DNA of 55,261 nt, from NCBI GenBank assembly GCA_003427395.1, contig BFEA01000165.1, positions 370,697 through 425,957 on the forward strand, in the 5' to 3' direction. The notes beneath the pieces were generated by a model, which made no database searches, was not told the origin of the DNA, and saw only the letters and a list, made by a program, of their open reading frames with translations. Of this stretch, positions 33,001-42,570 are shown piece after piece. The stretch comes from Chara braunii. Lineage: Eukaryota; Streptophyta; Charophyceae; Charales; Characeae. The translations under genes were made by a program, and so were the position numbers. Positions within the stretch are counted from its first letter, which is position 1; the number at the start of each line of letters is the position of its first letter.

Positions 33001-35574
33001 CAACGCTTGCACGTGGCCATCAAGGAGTTGGAAGCAAAGCTGGCTCTGACTGCACCTCATAAGACAGGAGGGGTTGCGACCGCTGCAAGTGCCAGTGGCT
33101 CCATAGAGGTGCCACAGAAAATTCCAGATCCTGTGGAGGCTCAGGTTCTTGCTCAGGAGGCCTCAGCTATGTCACTGCAACTGGAGCGTGCGCGAAACGA
33201 TATCGATCGGTGGAAGAAGATTGCCGAAGACAGGAAGGAGAGGTGTGCAAGATTGGAGAAGGAGCTCGCACAAGAGAGGCAAACCACCGCCAATGCCTCA
33301 GCGGTCAGGTCTCGTGCCTCCGCAAATGTAGGTGTCGTCACCACCAATTTTGGTAATCAAGGAAACAAAGGAGAGGCACACACTTCGTTGCAGAGAGGGA
33401 GGGAGCCGAGTAGTGTCCTGGACTTGCGAGTAACAGAGCTGGAGAAGAGGATTAAGGTGCTGACGGAGCAGAACAGGAAACTTAGGATGCGAGTGAGAGA
33501 GGAGGGCGGTGAAGAAGAGATCAGAGGCGTGCCAGGAGTAATGGGTTCCGCTTGGGAGGGAAGGAGGAGGACAAGTGGTGGACTGGGTGCTCCCCCTAGG
33601 AAAGACACCGCTGCTCAATACAAACCGCCTAGCGATGCAGGCCTAGGAAGGGAGGTCCAAAGGGAGAGAGTGCATACAGTGGAGAAGAAACGGGGAAATA
33701 AGACAGGGGAATCCTTGAAAGGGGTTTTGGCAGGTCTCGCTGGAGGCAATAACGATGTCATAGAGAGATGGGAGGAGGAGAAAAAGTTAAGGAAGAGGGT
33801 AGATATGATGCGATCGAGGCTGATGGAAAGCAGGAGGGAAGCCGAGGAGCATGCAAGCCGAGCAAGGCAGGCGGATGATACCGTGAAGCTTCTCGAGACA
33901 GAGAAGAACAAACTCAGAGAAAGGATACGGGCATTGGAGGCGGCGAGCAGAGCCGCTGGAGCTCCGAGGTTTACCGAGAGCACCGCAGACAGAATCAAAG
34001 AGATACTCGCACAGATGAAGGAAGTTGAAGTGGAGAACGAGAAGTTACGAAGAGAAGCGATGGTGGAGAAAGAGGCTGAGATAAATCGGCTGAAGAGAGA
34101 GGTTGAAGCTTTGCGTCTCAGTGCAGACGGTAATGCAGAAAGGGACAGCAAGCAACGGGCGACCTCGTCTCCTTCTGCCAGCCGAGGAGTAGATGCTCGA
34201 CGGTCGGAGCCACTGGTGGAAGTAGAGGAAGAGGAGAGGCTGATGAGATGGCAGGAACTCGAGAAGGAGGTGGAAGACGGACGGAAGGCCAGGCAAGAGT
34301 TAGAGGACCGAATTTTAGCGAGAGATAACGCGAACTTGGAGCTGAGATTCGAGAAGGAACAAGCCTTGCTGGAAGGCAGCAGGCTCAGAGCACGACTCAA
34401 GTGTCTGTTCGATGAGGAGCTTTGGCCGTTGTCAGCAGGCAAAGCTGGGGTGGAGCCAGGTGGTGGATCTAGCACACGTGTCACCCGCAGTGCAAGTGGT
34501 GCTATCGCCTCTGCTGAAGGAAAGGGGTCAACCCATGGGGGAGGGAGAGTTAGCAGTTGTTCTGGGAGAGGTTCGCGGGAACTGGAGTTGGAAGCTGTGG
34601 TGGAGAGTCTGACGAAGGTTGTCGAGAAACTGAGGACTGAGAATGAAGGACTGAAGAAGAACGTTGCCAGCAATGCAAAGTACATGGACGTGTTGAACAA
34701 AAACAAAGAGCTCAAGAAAAAGGTGGGAGACCTGACTGAGGAAGTTGAGAAGGTGAGAGAGGACAGAAGAGGGGCAGAGGAAGTGAGGAGAAGAAGCGTG
34801 AGATTGGAAGAAACTAACACGAGTTTGCGCAAACAACTGAGAAAGGAAAGAGAAGAGATCAAGCGACTGAATAGAGCTGTGCAAGATGCAGAGAGGGAAA
34901 GGAGGGCAGCCGAGACTAGAATACCACCCACAAGAGATGGTGAGGACGAACAGGATAGGGTTGGAGAATCGGATCAGATGATTAGGATCGTCCAGTCGCT
35001 AGAGGAACAACTGCAGTCTGGCAGCGATGAGATTAGGAGGCTGAAGGAAGAATTGGCAGCAAGAGGGGAGATGATTGAGCAGCTTAGGGAAGAGGTAGAT
35101 AGGAGAGAGGACGAGCTGGACCTGCTAAATGGAGAATTAGCAATTCGAAGCGCAGTGGAGTCTCAGGAGCTACAGGAGTTGGTGGGCAAGTTGACAGAAC
35201 GCGTAGCCGATCTAGAGAGGGAGAAGGAGCTACTTTTAGCGGATACAACAGGTGATGAATTTCCGGGTGCCCCGGCCACAATAGAGGCGTCAGCAGCAGG
35301 GCCTTCGCATGCAAGGTTGCTGCAGAACGCCAGGAAGGAGGTGGCCAAGTGGAAAGGAAGGTATGCACAAGTTGTAAAAGAGCTGGAACGTGTTAGGACT
35401 GAGAACGAGCGCCTCAAGGAGGATCTGGAGGCCCTGGACCCTGGCTTCTTCGAAGAGATAGAAGATCTGAGGACGGATCACCAGCGGCTGTCCCAGATGT
35501 GCAAGGAGTACGAGGTGTTGCTGGCAAACTATGCCAGGCGGCTTGGGGTACCCTTTGCACAAACCACTTTCTAA
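26734..35574 (+). CDS. CEP290: CEP290 homologue (ciliary transition-zone coiled-coil protein), single open frame
   Basis: CEP290 links axoneme microtubules to the membrane at the ciliary transition zone and gates traffic into cilia. The frame encodes 2946 residues (human about 2480) without an intron. The start is the first in-frame ATG after stop TGA 26,680-26,682; it has A at -3 and begins MPP, as in animal CEP290. Collinear matches to the animal protein: the N-terminus with LDWESVLEIDVDSL; LADYEAGVYGL (residues about 517-527) and the following FRLRKDIELEELRALN block; QRSMLYREYIGEREKWKTE (from 999); HNVQLSQQTLSLKLT (from 1539); the C-terminal ALDPGFFEEIEDLR (FF at 2905-2906), the hallmark CEP290 tail. 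Almost all of it is predicted coiled coil, rich in E, R, K, L and Q. Lineage-specific inserts: about 640-950 (with an E7 tract) and about 1865-1975 (S/P/R-rich with an S6 tract). An unannotated intron inside the inserts cannot be excluded. Identity is near certain; expression is unproven. Confidence 0.96.
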   Translation: MPPLQQGGGFQFMPKVQPLDWESVLEIDVDSLQNRSADSAEMMETLEEAARNLVPVKIDVDSSEVTVDRAVHLAKLLQLCLEYTVEMASDSMGEMANEIDKLKEDLNESREEGKDPQGKVSRLEVEVADLTQDLQDALQKLDDYEQEIDLLRAELAEAKVDEEQRVLETELRREMDDLRSKNDRLQNELEKAESTVEMERQRSERLEQELREERSQLRSLRDQCKHLEEEVADLRGQLSLEQKMLQTKEEDDRDLMFKLQAKNRDLERYHRENKLLETHLGELQAKNEELLAEVLQLSDNIVQLDDAQKERDARISQLVAAAEEQEKDNQQLRQAMGDLQKEAAEKMMLLEQFEQRFAQMTKEWASREAELLKKNQELQTEADGLRRRLEEQFMMLDDEFRRRGDDAVVREKQKKLGDPEYGEGGNRVGEELRELRLQLRQQQGKEVLLLEAYEQLEKDREDEIAAALARQKGLMEKRERERRELMDDLEAERKRYAQLDNSLVEAQTERDEAVSRLADYEAGVYGLSAAMAEVRKLKRLAREGEDELHSCMKKLSESEQRMEELIEENLRLREMAGIADDTVLNLGDFRLRKDIELEELRALNAQLEKEVFDLEEERAELKHELRFRVKHHGMVAAQMGLTSKQLARLEKYAEWLRYGRVRNGATTAESRSLWEGDMEVEEEEEEEVARVAERDSRSRGVMSVVQWKEDGGSQQNRDKWGWASEGLPSNYSNNIPRSRDGQGGVGVAELLRERVITILERLWRYGDWLMSNNKGQGKRRRRNRENRGVDEDDWDRKEQRGTGADRVREHEWEGVKAEIGEVLKLLRQSPAAADRGGRKKTGRKRVREREMKDEERENRKRLLGVKASAGKLLRLELAEKTTVGSGTITDESAGTGGGGGVATEMVEASPKQVKRKEDVVEPHRGEVEKIVQGEQRSGGVGSNGDGAACKKTQRKGDVAWLQSQLIKALEQVGAKDEMLTSAWSDMEKYKEEMLQLCNQRSMLYREYIGEREKWKTERQRLEREVEESKQAAEEARAAAEEWERAAARSASADGSEEARKGEEGARTSGGGRSSREVALIRRTVVLQVKLIRMGRSLAAAREGEAAARRKAEEAEEECREVESYVRPYINYLESARDEGQHRRRVLERKLAESIGKQEYEDVVRQLLKARQEVKKWMEEKMSWVSDQSGSEVDKQQKRDSSRPAQGEEEIEHWKSQCEELKRVLLALEKKGGNGVVGAKAEKAVREGGELAVLRVSEAASKKREERAVREREMAMQLKEVAEGRVKEVEGQLREMARQLHATLEAEREARKGGAQELVDKKEYIQVVEMIEQLQARLLKAESEARKWEQEASASDSRLNAVVANETKAKAEIQDLRAALRDLEQISDGSAELGKMHERMIRIRQKEITLRRQLDRVEAERRRLKETNMRLLHKIDDKEAELFRCQENARAERTDNLRLIGRLQAALAWQVEGETARRWCRELLQTKAKCEQMEKEMTTRNEEIESLRRKLEEAEGDAERAKEMDKLMAEDKTIPEVYKHNVQLSQQTLSLKLTIARQERELEKLREGVAFLEKSDKEREERIRAGEEEAMRERERLQRESRESRARVAAVEEELMAIRRDRDLMATQLKMLERKGAISVREVDGQNAAGPREGKLQAELRELLRETEENRRTMFAQIETISKLKYEREQALYKVSDLEMLVAEKQALLRNADQDRQNLLARLERQIEQMPLCATCHPPERHDALQKQSQTPPRQGDLLRPGRGRSDEIGSEEEVRLGEGTSVVAKQVAVVAQATVDRLQRKVREKEEELKSVREAMSEMRRKAMEDIEKSRETIDRLNQALFKRKERGIKSMKEALLSLSKNVRGRASSSSSSWKKMPSKSSRRVLAWEEGHRRGRRGGDRVEEEDPRATESPEGGSNSHSSEPSPPSSSLTSRSAPPTPSGRKMRGQFSGVQRQDDQSARPLSAPNSPTRGRLQHLVPAGSRGAADQGKGEDGGGVGRGETREEGEVRHVGGRWGLVAPDAMQKKVLQWKARCHVLEKKLAKVKLARSTDLARLVQELELERLKGTSKVADLLVSKMKTQLVEKEEKIQRLHVAIKELEAKLALTAPHKTGGVATAASASGSIEVPQKIPDPVEAQVLAQEASAMSLQLERARNDIDRWKKIAEDRKERCARLEKELAQERQTTANASAVRSRASANVGVVTTNFGNQGNKGEAHTSLQRGREPSSVLDLRVTELEKRIKVLTEQNRKLRMRVREEGGEEEIRGVPGVMGSAWEGRRRTSGGLGAPPRKDTAAQYKPPSDAGLGREVQRERVHTVEKKRGNKTGESLKGVLAGLAGGNNDVIERWEEEKKLRKRVDMMRSRLMESRREAEEHASRARQADDTVKLLETEKNKLRERIRALEAASRAAGAPRFTESTADRIKEILAQMKEVEVENEKLRREAMVEKEAEINRLKREVEALRLSADGNAERDSKQRATSSPSASRGVDARRSEPLVEVEEEERLMRWQELEKEVEDGRKARQELEDRILARDNANLELRFEKEQALLEGSRLRARLKCLFDEELWPLSAGKAGVEPGGGSSTRVTRSASGAIASAEGKGSTHGGGRVSSCSGRGSRELELEAVVESLTKVVEKLRTENEGLKKNVASNAKYMDVLNKNKELKKKVGDLTEEVEKVREDRRGAEEVRRRSVRLEETNTSLRKQLRKEREEIKRLNRAVQDAERERRAAETRIPPTRDGEDEQDRVGESDQMIRIVQSLEEQLQSGSDEIRRLKEELAARGEMIEQLREEVDRREDELDLLNGELAIRSAVESQELQELVGKLTERVADLEREKELLLADTTGDEFPGAPATIEASAAGPSHARLLQNARKEVAKWKGRYAQVVKELERVRTENERLKEDLEALDPGFFEEIEDLRTDHQRLSQMCKEYEVLLANYARRLGVPFAQTTF

Positions 35575-37137
35575 TCCGGGATATAGAGGGGGAAGCAGGA
35601 CGGAATAGATCTTAAAGATGGATGGAAGTGTGTGAGGTATCACAGAAATGGGATGCATTCTCGAAGCAGGCGGTGAACAGTGAAGCAAGCAGCAGGGACA
35701 GGGGTTCAAGGGGGATTTCCAGCGACAGGCAAGCAAGCAACAGGGCCAAGAGGAATGCCCAGGGGCCAAGGGCAAGGGAACTTGTCTCTGCAGGTGTAGC
35801 GAATCGTGCCAGTAGACACAGCATTTTCCTGATAGCAGCCATTATGCTTGATGTCATACCGCCATTGGGGTTCCCGCTGGTAGTTGGCTCGAGGGCTTCT
35901 GGGATCGCACTACACTCCCGGGAGCCCTGCCTGCCTTCAACAAACAAGTTGCAAAAACGCAACTTGGAGTGGGAGATGGCTTGGAAGGCCCACTCAGACA
36001 AAACCTGAGGTCCATCTGCATGGTAAATTTCAGCAAGTCTCTTTGCGTATATGTTGAGGGGTATTGGCATCCCTAAACTGCTAAGCAACAGGGTTGCCTT
36101 CTACCAGAACACATCACTGCTTGTAGGGTTATTATAGTGATTGGGCTCAGTAAAGGTGCAATGGTCTGTCTGCCATTCTACTGAGAACCCCAGAGGGAGC
36201 TAGGTCACACTGCGTGCAATGATATTATTATCGTGCATGTAAGCAGTGGAGGAACTGGTTTGCCTGCTTGGAGTCGAAGAGGTGAGGCAGGAATGTGTTT
36301 ATGACACAACGGGGAATCAACATGAGAACCCCGTTTGCAGGTCTGAGTTTGTAGTGCTGCAGAGAACCTGGCCTCCTAAGCAGTGCAAGAACCCAACCAG
36401 TGCAGTGCCATGATCCCGTCCACGTGATCGCAGTGCGAGTATGGAAAACTCAACCTGCTTTCGAGATTCACAGTGAAGAATGCCTCACTGTACCCGTGCA
36501 GGCGTGATAATGGCCTGAATGTGCGCAGTAAACTGCTAGCAGCAACAGCCTACAGGACCTCAGTTTGGGGAGCCAAAATCAGAATCAAATTCGCACACGG
36601 AAGAACAACTCATCAATTGAGAGGTCCACCTAGCTATCAAACGGCTCTATCACCCGGCCACCTTCATCACCAAGTCTGTCCTTGGCCATGGAGGTTGCAT
36701 GAGATTCAGATATCTTCTGTAAATAGTATCACATCACTGGACAAACTACTCCTCTTATGGAGTCCGAGAGAACTGAAAGATGTGCTAGACGGTCGGTTCT
36801 ATGTTCCTGGCATCTAAGTTTGTCGGAGTGCGTCAAGTCTTCCCTTAGCTGCCAGTATTCTTTTCTTGACTTTTTCCTTATAGGTTTGACAGATTTCAAT
36901 TGCCTATCCGAAGGAAGGGCCGCACGCTGGTTCAGAAAACAGCTACAGGTAGCCAAACCCACTTGCATATTCAAGCTATCTGGGTGCCAGCTAAAGTAGA
37001 TCGGCATCAACTGCGTGGATTCGGGCAACGGGTTTCCAAAACAGGTCACTCTTCTGTGCAGTACTGCTTCGCATCATACACATAAGTATGGCAAGCCGCT
37101 GCCATCAGAGGGGTTCTGGTCGAAGGGTGCAGGAGCA
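35575..37137. other. 3' flank of CEP290; no supported gene
   Basis: Probably contains the 3' UTR. No poly-A tract follows the stop codon. A 158-codon antisense frame (36,088-35,612) has no recognisable motif and looks compositional. No RNA gene seen. Confidence 0.5.
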
Positions 37138-37335
37138 GCAGGCACTGGCTACTGTAGAAGAGGGCACCCACTAGGGGAGATTGCCCTACTAGAGCAGGAT
37201 TAGGTGGGCCTTTCGCCAAGACGACAGGGGGGCTGAGGAGCAGGCACTGGCTACTCTATAAGAGGGCACCCACTAAGGGAGACTGGCCTACTTGAGCAGG
37301 ATTAGGTGGGCCTTTCGCCAAGACGACAGGGGGTC
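37138..37335. repeat. 102-bp tandem duplication
   Basis: GCAGGCACTGGCTACT starts copies at 37,138 and 37,240; both run through GAGGGCACCCACTA and GATTAGGTGGGCCTTTCGCC. Few differences. Confidence 0.9.
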
Positions 37336-37934
37336 TGTCATTATTCCTTTTTCATGTATTGTGAGGATGTTCAGTTTCTGTTGGAGGTTGAATCTGGAAA
37401 ATCGTGCTTTACATGACATACTTCATTTTCTACGCTGTTTTCTGTCCTCACTAAGTGAGCTGCTTGGTGGAGGCAACGTGATGCTTCCAAGGGCACCTGC
37501 TTTTACCCAAGTGGTGAAACTCTTGCCAAGGTGAGGCCTCAACGCTATGTCATGTTGACGTCATTTTGCCAATTGATTAGAACGGATATTGTCAGCTGAT
37601 CCGGTAGAGATCATAAACTCAGCGGATTTGGTGCCAGAGATCAGGATCGCTTCGTTCTGATGACAAGTGATTGTAGTCGTAGAACGATTGCTAGCAGGCT
37701 AGTAGCAGCACATGAGATTGTTCTTTTTGTTTTGTTAGTCTGAAGGGGTTGTGGGATCAGACTTTCTATGGCACAGCCAGCCTAGGGGTGACTGGTCGTC
37801 ACAATTCCCTAACACCCTTTGCTATGCACATGACTCCTTAGGGAATTTTTTTGTCCTCTCTTGTGAGCCCCAGACCCCTGTTCAGTGTACTCAGTAGAGG
37901 ACTGCCCTCCCCAGGCGGGAGACGAACAAACCGC
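37336..37934. other. No supported gene
   Basis: Short frames only; no repeat or motif recognised. Confidence 0.5.
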
Positions 37935-38084
37935 GTGGCATCTACACGTCTCTATGGTCTCCCAAGTGGGGCGCCCTTGGACGTTATACGATGAAGTTCA
38001 ACACCCCTTGTAGCATCTATACATCCATATCGTCTTCACAAGTAGGGCCCCCCTTGACGCTGTACCATGAAGCTGAACACCCCC
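37935..38084. repeat. 75-bp tandem duplication
   Basis: GTGGCATCTACACGTC (37,935) and GTAGCATCTATACATC (38,010) begin two diverged copies, both ending near ATGAAGYTSAACACCCC. Confidence 0.75.
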
Positions 38085-38170
38085 TTCTCTTAGTACTATG
38101 ATAATCATCAGGACCAAATCTTTCTAAGCGAGTGGGTTGGCCACACCAGTTCATTGCCTCAGTTGCAGAC

Positions 38171-38240
38171 TTTCAACTGTCGCCATAAGGCTCTTTCAAC
38201 TGTTGCCAAAAGGCTCTTTCAACTGCCTGTAAGGGTCTCT
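38171..38240. repeat. 23-bp unit, three tandem copies
   Basis: TTTCAACTGTYGCCA-like units start at 38,171, 38,194 and 38,217; the third copy is more diverged. Confidence 0.8.
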
Positions 38241-38756
38241 GTACTGATATACCACGCAAAGCAGCCTTGAGGATGCAAGGCGCGTGGAAACAAAGACAAA
38301 GCATGGGACCCGTGGTGCAGAGGCCGATGCGGTTGCACATAGGGGAATACGGCCTTGTAAGATTTACTTGGAGAGACTTCAGGGTTTCACGCTTAGGCTC
38401 GTGCTCGAAAAAAGAGGTATTTTAGAACACGCGGAGCCAAACATCATCTACACAGGCATGCCAGAGCTCACGCACAAGCTGGAAACCGGCAAATCCACGT
38501 CTCCATCATCACGTTGCAGCGAAAACAACAAAAAAATAGTTCAAGAAGTACAAAAAAAGGTGCTAGTGGCAAAGGTATGCCTTGAGGAAATAAAAAACTA
38601 ACCCTCGAGTCGATTTCGAATGTTCTCTTCTACTTCCCTATCCCACTCCTGCACGTTGTCGATCTGCCCACCTCTCCAACGCCCATCACACACACTCTCC
38701 AAAGACCTCGCCCACAAAAGAACCCCAATTCTCAACCCAGACGTGCTGCGAGGCCC

Positions 38757-38944
38757 CATGTTACTGCCTGTATCTGTCCATGTTCCAGCAGCAGATTAAT
38801 TATCATTTTGCTCATTTGGGGAGTATTGGAGTGAGGTCCTTGCTGAGGCACATGTTACTGCCTATATCTGTCCATGTTCCAGCGGCAGATTAATTATCAT
38901 TTTGCTCATTTGGGGAGTATTGGAGTGAGGCCCTTACTGAGGCA
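38757..38944. repeat. 94-bp tandem duplication
   Basis: CATGTTACTGCCT starts copies at 38,757 and 38,851 that differ at only a few bases. A third, very diverged copy may follow to about 39,056 (shared TTTTGCTCATTT and GAGTAAGGCAC words). Confidence 0.9.
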
Positions 38945-39570
38945 CACAGTATCGACCTAACTGCAGAGGCATGCCGCAAGGCCGCATGTGATCGTGTGTA
39001 TCATTCCATATTCCACTGGAATTCATTCTTGTTTTGCTCATTTTGTGAGTAAGGCACGCGCTATCGCCCGAATTGCCCATGGATTGCGTCCGCATGCGAT
39101 TCTTTTTACCGAACTGGAAAAATACACCCATTGCACTCAGCCACCCCCACCCCTTTCATCACCTTGCCTACGGCCTCCCTCACTAACGACCAATCGTGTC
39201 GAACCAACCACCGTACCCTTCGTTCCTGGTGCACGACGACGCCATGCCCCTCTAAATGAACGCGGACATCTCCTAAACAAAAAGCAGCCGACTGTAGATC
39301 GCGTGCCATGCGGAGATGCAGCCCAGAGGGCGTAATGTGACGCACACATGTGTGTAGGTTATTTTGACAATGCAGGGTACGTGTGGAGAAAACAGAGACC
39401 CCGTCAGATTCATTGTGTTTGGCTGGCTGTAGTTGCAGTCCTGTTCTTTGGGAGATCTGTTAAAACTGAAACGATACAGACTAGATTAGCATCGCTGCTG
39501 CGCAAAAAACAAAAACAAAGCATACCTTTCTCAGGTTTTTTGCTAAGATCAAGTGTACTATCTGTTCTGA
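38945..39570. other. No supported gene
   Basis: Overlapping frames of 65-115 codons on both strands at 38,934-39,349 cannot be told apart from shadows and show no motif. Confidence 0.45.
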
Positions 39571-39845
39571 TCAGTCCATGAGCAAGTCCAACCCCGCAAT
39601 GCCGCGCGCAATCAGGCCATCGAGCTCTGAACCGGAGTGGTTCGTCATGACGTCCGCTATTACCATGTACACATCAGCAGACAGTTCGCCATGATGCTCA
39701 CCGCGGGTCTGGCGTACAAACGATTTCACCTCCTGAGTGAGGTTCTTGTTATGGTGTGAGGAAGCTCGGGGAGGAGATGCCTGTTCGTCGCTGAAGCTAG
39801 AGGCAGCGGCGTCTGTCACCCCCGGTGCCCGCTTCAGAGGTCCTC
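39571..39845 (-). CDS. Possible terminal exon of an unknown gene
   Basis: The minus-strand frame ends at a TGA at 39,571-39,573 and runs back about 85 codons to an in-frame stop near 39,845; it has no ATG at its 5' end. It reads SSFSDEQASPP near the start, then NLTQEVKSFVRQTRGE, ADVYMVIADVMTNHSGSEL and GLIARGIAGLDLLMD at the end. Composition is protein-like, with an amphipathic helical look and non-repetitive content unlike the neighbouring frames. AG dinucleotides suitable as splice acceptors lie at the 5' edge. I recognise no family. It could be a chance frame; upstream exons would have to lie above 39,900. Confidence 0.3.
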
Positions 39846-41029
39846 AGCGGCGTAACAGGGAAGTTCGGTTTTGACTGGCATGTCACGTGCCCTACTTATG
39901 CACTGTAAAAGAAAAGAAAATAAATATATAAAGAAATAAAATATGGAGGTCTGAGATTTGGACCCAAGCTTGATCTGAAGGTTTTACAGTTCTTAAGACT
40001 GATGCAAGGAAAATGAGCAATCGTGAAATGTCAAAATCACATTGAAAGCCAGGAAGTCCGACAGTGTCCAGAAAGCAGAATTGCACTGGTATTACATCAA
40101 TGGAGAACCAAGACACTGACTCTGAGTGTCAATGAGAACATACTCTCGCCGTCACCAACATAAGTATCCAGAGCCCTTCTTCCTATCTGGTGCTCAGCGT
40201 CCCGACTGTAATCATGCAGCTACTACCAGCCTACGAATAGACAATGCAACTGTTGACGTCAGCAGCCGAACCGAAGTACATGAAGATGTCGACCCTTGAC
40301 AATCGCCAAAACCAAGTATGTGCCCTAACATCACCACCCTCATCTCTCTCTTTGTGCCCCTCGTCTCCTCTAACCCACGCCTTCTTCCTCATACACGAAG
40401 ACCACCACCACCTGCTGACTGTCCAAGCCCGAAGGCGGGCTATGGGGGGCTGGGCTATGGTGCTGCCCTCAGCAGCACCCTGCTCGCATGCACGCACGCT
40501 CCAGCACCCTGTGCTAGCACACAGCCTATGCCGCGAGCACTCGCTCTAGCAGCGCTGCTGCATTGTGCACTGGTGCCTGAATGCTCCACTCGTGCTAGTG
40601 GTCTGGCCTGTTTGCCGCTCGGTCCGACGTTGTGTGTGAGAGTAGCTTCAGATTGGGCCGAAGTGTCTGCGCCCAGGCCCGTTCAGACAGTGGCCTGGGA
40701 CCGAAATGGTTAGGCATGCCCAACCACCCAGGCGCAAATGTGTGATGTCCTCTGCTTCGACCACGTTGCTAGAAGGTCCTGGAAGGCTCACATATCTTTC
40801 TCGTTGTCACGTGCAAGGTGGATGTAACCAACTAGCGCGTGGCAACTGACTGGCACCGACCAAGCTTTGACGAGTTTGAGGCGCATTGAGATTCAGAAGG
40901 GGTTCGCCTTCACTTAGGGCGGGCATGGGCCTGCTGCAGGGCCATATGCCAGGCGGTCAGACCCTCGCACTTCCTCCTCCTTTACTTCGATATTCCTCTG
41001 AGCAGCAGTCTGCTTCCCTTTCTAATTTC
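39846..41029. other. No supported gene
   Basis: Frames at 40,231-40,713 on both strands overlap one another and are low complexity. No LTR for the downstream chromovirus could be delimited here, although its 3' LTR should lie in this stretch if retained. Confidence 0.45.
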
Positions 41030-42570
41030 CTTCATAACTTGAGATAATTTGGGGAATAGTCTTCATTAATTCTTCTCTTGTGAACCACCGATCTTTTAGA
41101 GGATCATTGTGGTGTCTGAGACGCACCCAGTACTCTGCATCTATGGCTTTGGAGGACGTCCTCTGCCTGGAGGCTTGGGCACTGGATGTGTACGTAGGTG
41201 TTCAGGGATGCAAATGACGTATGATGGGCCATCTAGTTGATCTCCCACTATACCAAGAACTTCCCAGGGGCCAAAGTATTGTGGCATCAGTTTATGTGAG
41301 ATCCCTAATTCCTGCCCCAACTAAGATGACTTCGCCCAGACTCGTTCACCTACCTGAAACTCGGACGGCCATTGGTTCTCAGATGTAACCATGACATCCT
41401 GGGCTTGCTTTATGTGCTCTACGACCTGCTGCAACATTTGTTCATACTTGACAACAAACTCTATGCCGTCAGGAGATGCAGTTGGCTGATGTTCAGGTAA
41501 CAGGAAGTCAAGTGCCTATCTGGGCTTCCAGTTGGTCGGGAGACATGCCAATAGTGTTGTGTACAATGTTATTGTGCAGACTGGCAATGAGGGGTAACTT
41601 CTCGTCCCAATCATCCTGACTAAGCTTAATATAATGCCGAAGCAAATGCTGCATTACCGGGTTCATTTGTCCAACCTTATCATTTGACTCAAGGTGGTTC
41701 CCTGATGTCATTAGCAATTGGGTACCCATCTGTCGGTCTGTACTTTGTCACAATTCACTAGTGAATCGAACGTCCCTGTCACTTCCAATAGACTTAGGGA
41801 GACCAAAGTCACGTACCTAGTTGTCCATAAATAGCTTGATGATGTGGCCAGTCCTAGCTGTCTTGGGCATAGCGATTAGTCTAGCATACTTTGCGAATCT
41901 GTCCACGGTGACAAAGATGTGTCATTACTGCTTTTGCTGGTCACAAGGGTATCCATGGAATCCATGGACACACTTCGACCCGGACCAACAGGGATGGGCA
42001 AAGGCTTGACAAGCCCAAGCGGTGCTTGCGTCCGTGGTTTGTCTCGTTGACAAACTTGGCAAGTTTCTACATACTTATTTGCATCATCCATCATTGTGGG
42101 CCATCAAAAATTTTACACTAAGTTTGTTGTTGGCGTTTTATAGCCAAAATGAACGGTTGCATCATGACATTCTCCTAAAAACAGACGATGCAAAGATTTT
42201 CTATTTGGAACACACAATCGTTTATTCTCGGCCTTCTCAAGGAACAACAAGTCGTTAACCAACACAAACTCATCAGGAATAGCCTCATCTTTAGTTTCTA
42301 GTTTGCGGATGATCTCAGACATGACTGCGTCCTCTCGATAGGCTTCCACCATCAATCGAGGTACAGCGTCAAAAATTTCAAACTTGGTCAATAACTTGCC
42401 CAAATAGTTTGCCCTCCGTGATAGTGCATCAGCCACTTGGTTGTACTCTGCTTTTAAAGGGCCGAGCTTGAAGCCATACATGTTTATGACTTCAATCCAC
42501 CTCTTGAGGGTATTGGAGAGCACGGGTTGTGTCTTAATCCAGCGTAGCATCTCATGGTTAAATCTCATTT
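41030..42570 (-). pseudogene. Integrase with zinc domain and chromodomain-like tail
   Basis: Integrase joins element cDNA to host DNA; a chromodomain can steer it to heterochromatin. The HHCC zinc domain is visible: LFLGECHDATVHFGY (about 42,150), then ETCQVCQRDKP (about 42,050). The catalytic core reads DFGLPKSIGSDRDVRF (about 41,800) and MTSGNHLESNDKVGQMN (about 41,700), where the usual catalytic Glu before the QMN segment is Gly. Further core sequence is LLRHYIKLSQDDWDEKL. The C-terminal domain has KLMPQYFGPWEVL (about 41,290-41,250), then, after a frame change, AIDAEYWVRLRHHND and WFTREELMK, resembling a chromodomain. At least one stop lies before LGQELG. The zinc end overlaps the RNase H connection upstream. 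Confidence 0.8.

Noticed and set aside
33615-34931. 438-codon minus-strand frame, plus other long antisense frames under 26.7-35.6 kb
   Set aside because: They mirror the purine-rich CEP290 coding strand, are Ser/Leu/Phe-rich and show no motif; they are shadows of the real frame.
35612-36088. 158-codon antisense frame just after CEP290
   Set aside because: Low-complexity Leu/Ser-rich content with no recognised family; overlapped by a sense frame of similar length.
38284-38601. 105-codon + strand frame with a protein-like stretch
   Set aside because: No ATG start (GTG), no motif, and it lies in a stretch of tandem duplications; I could not separate it from chance.
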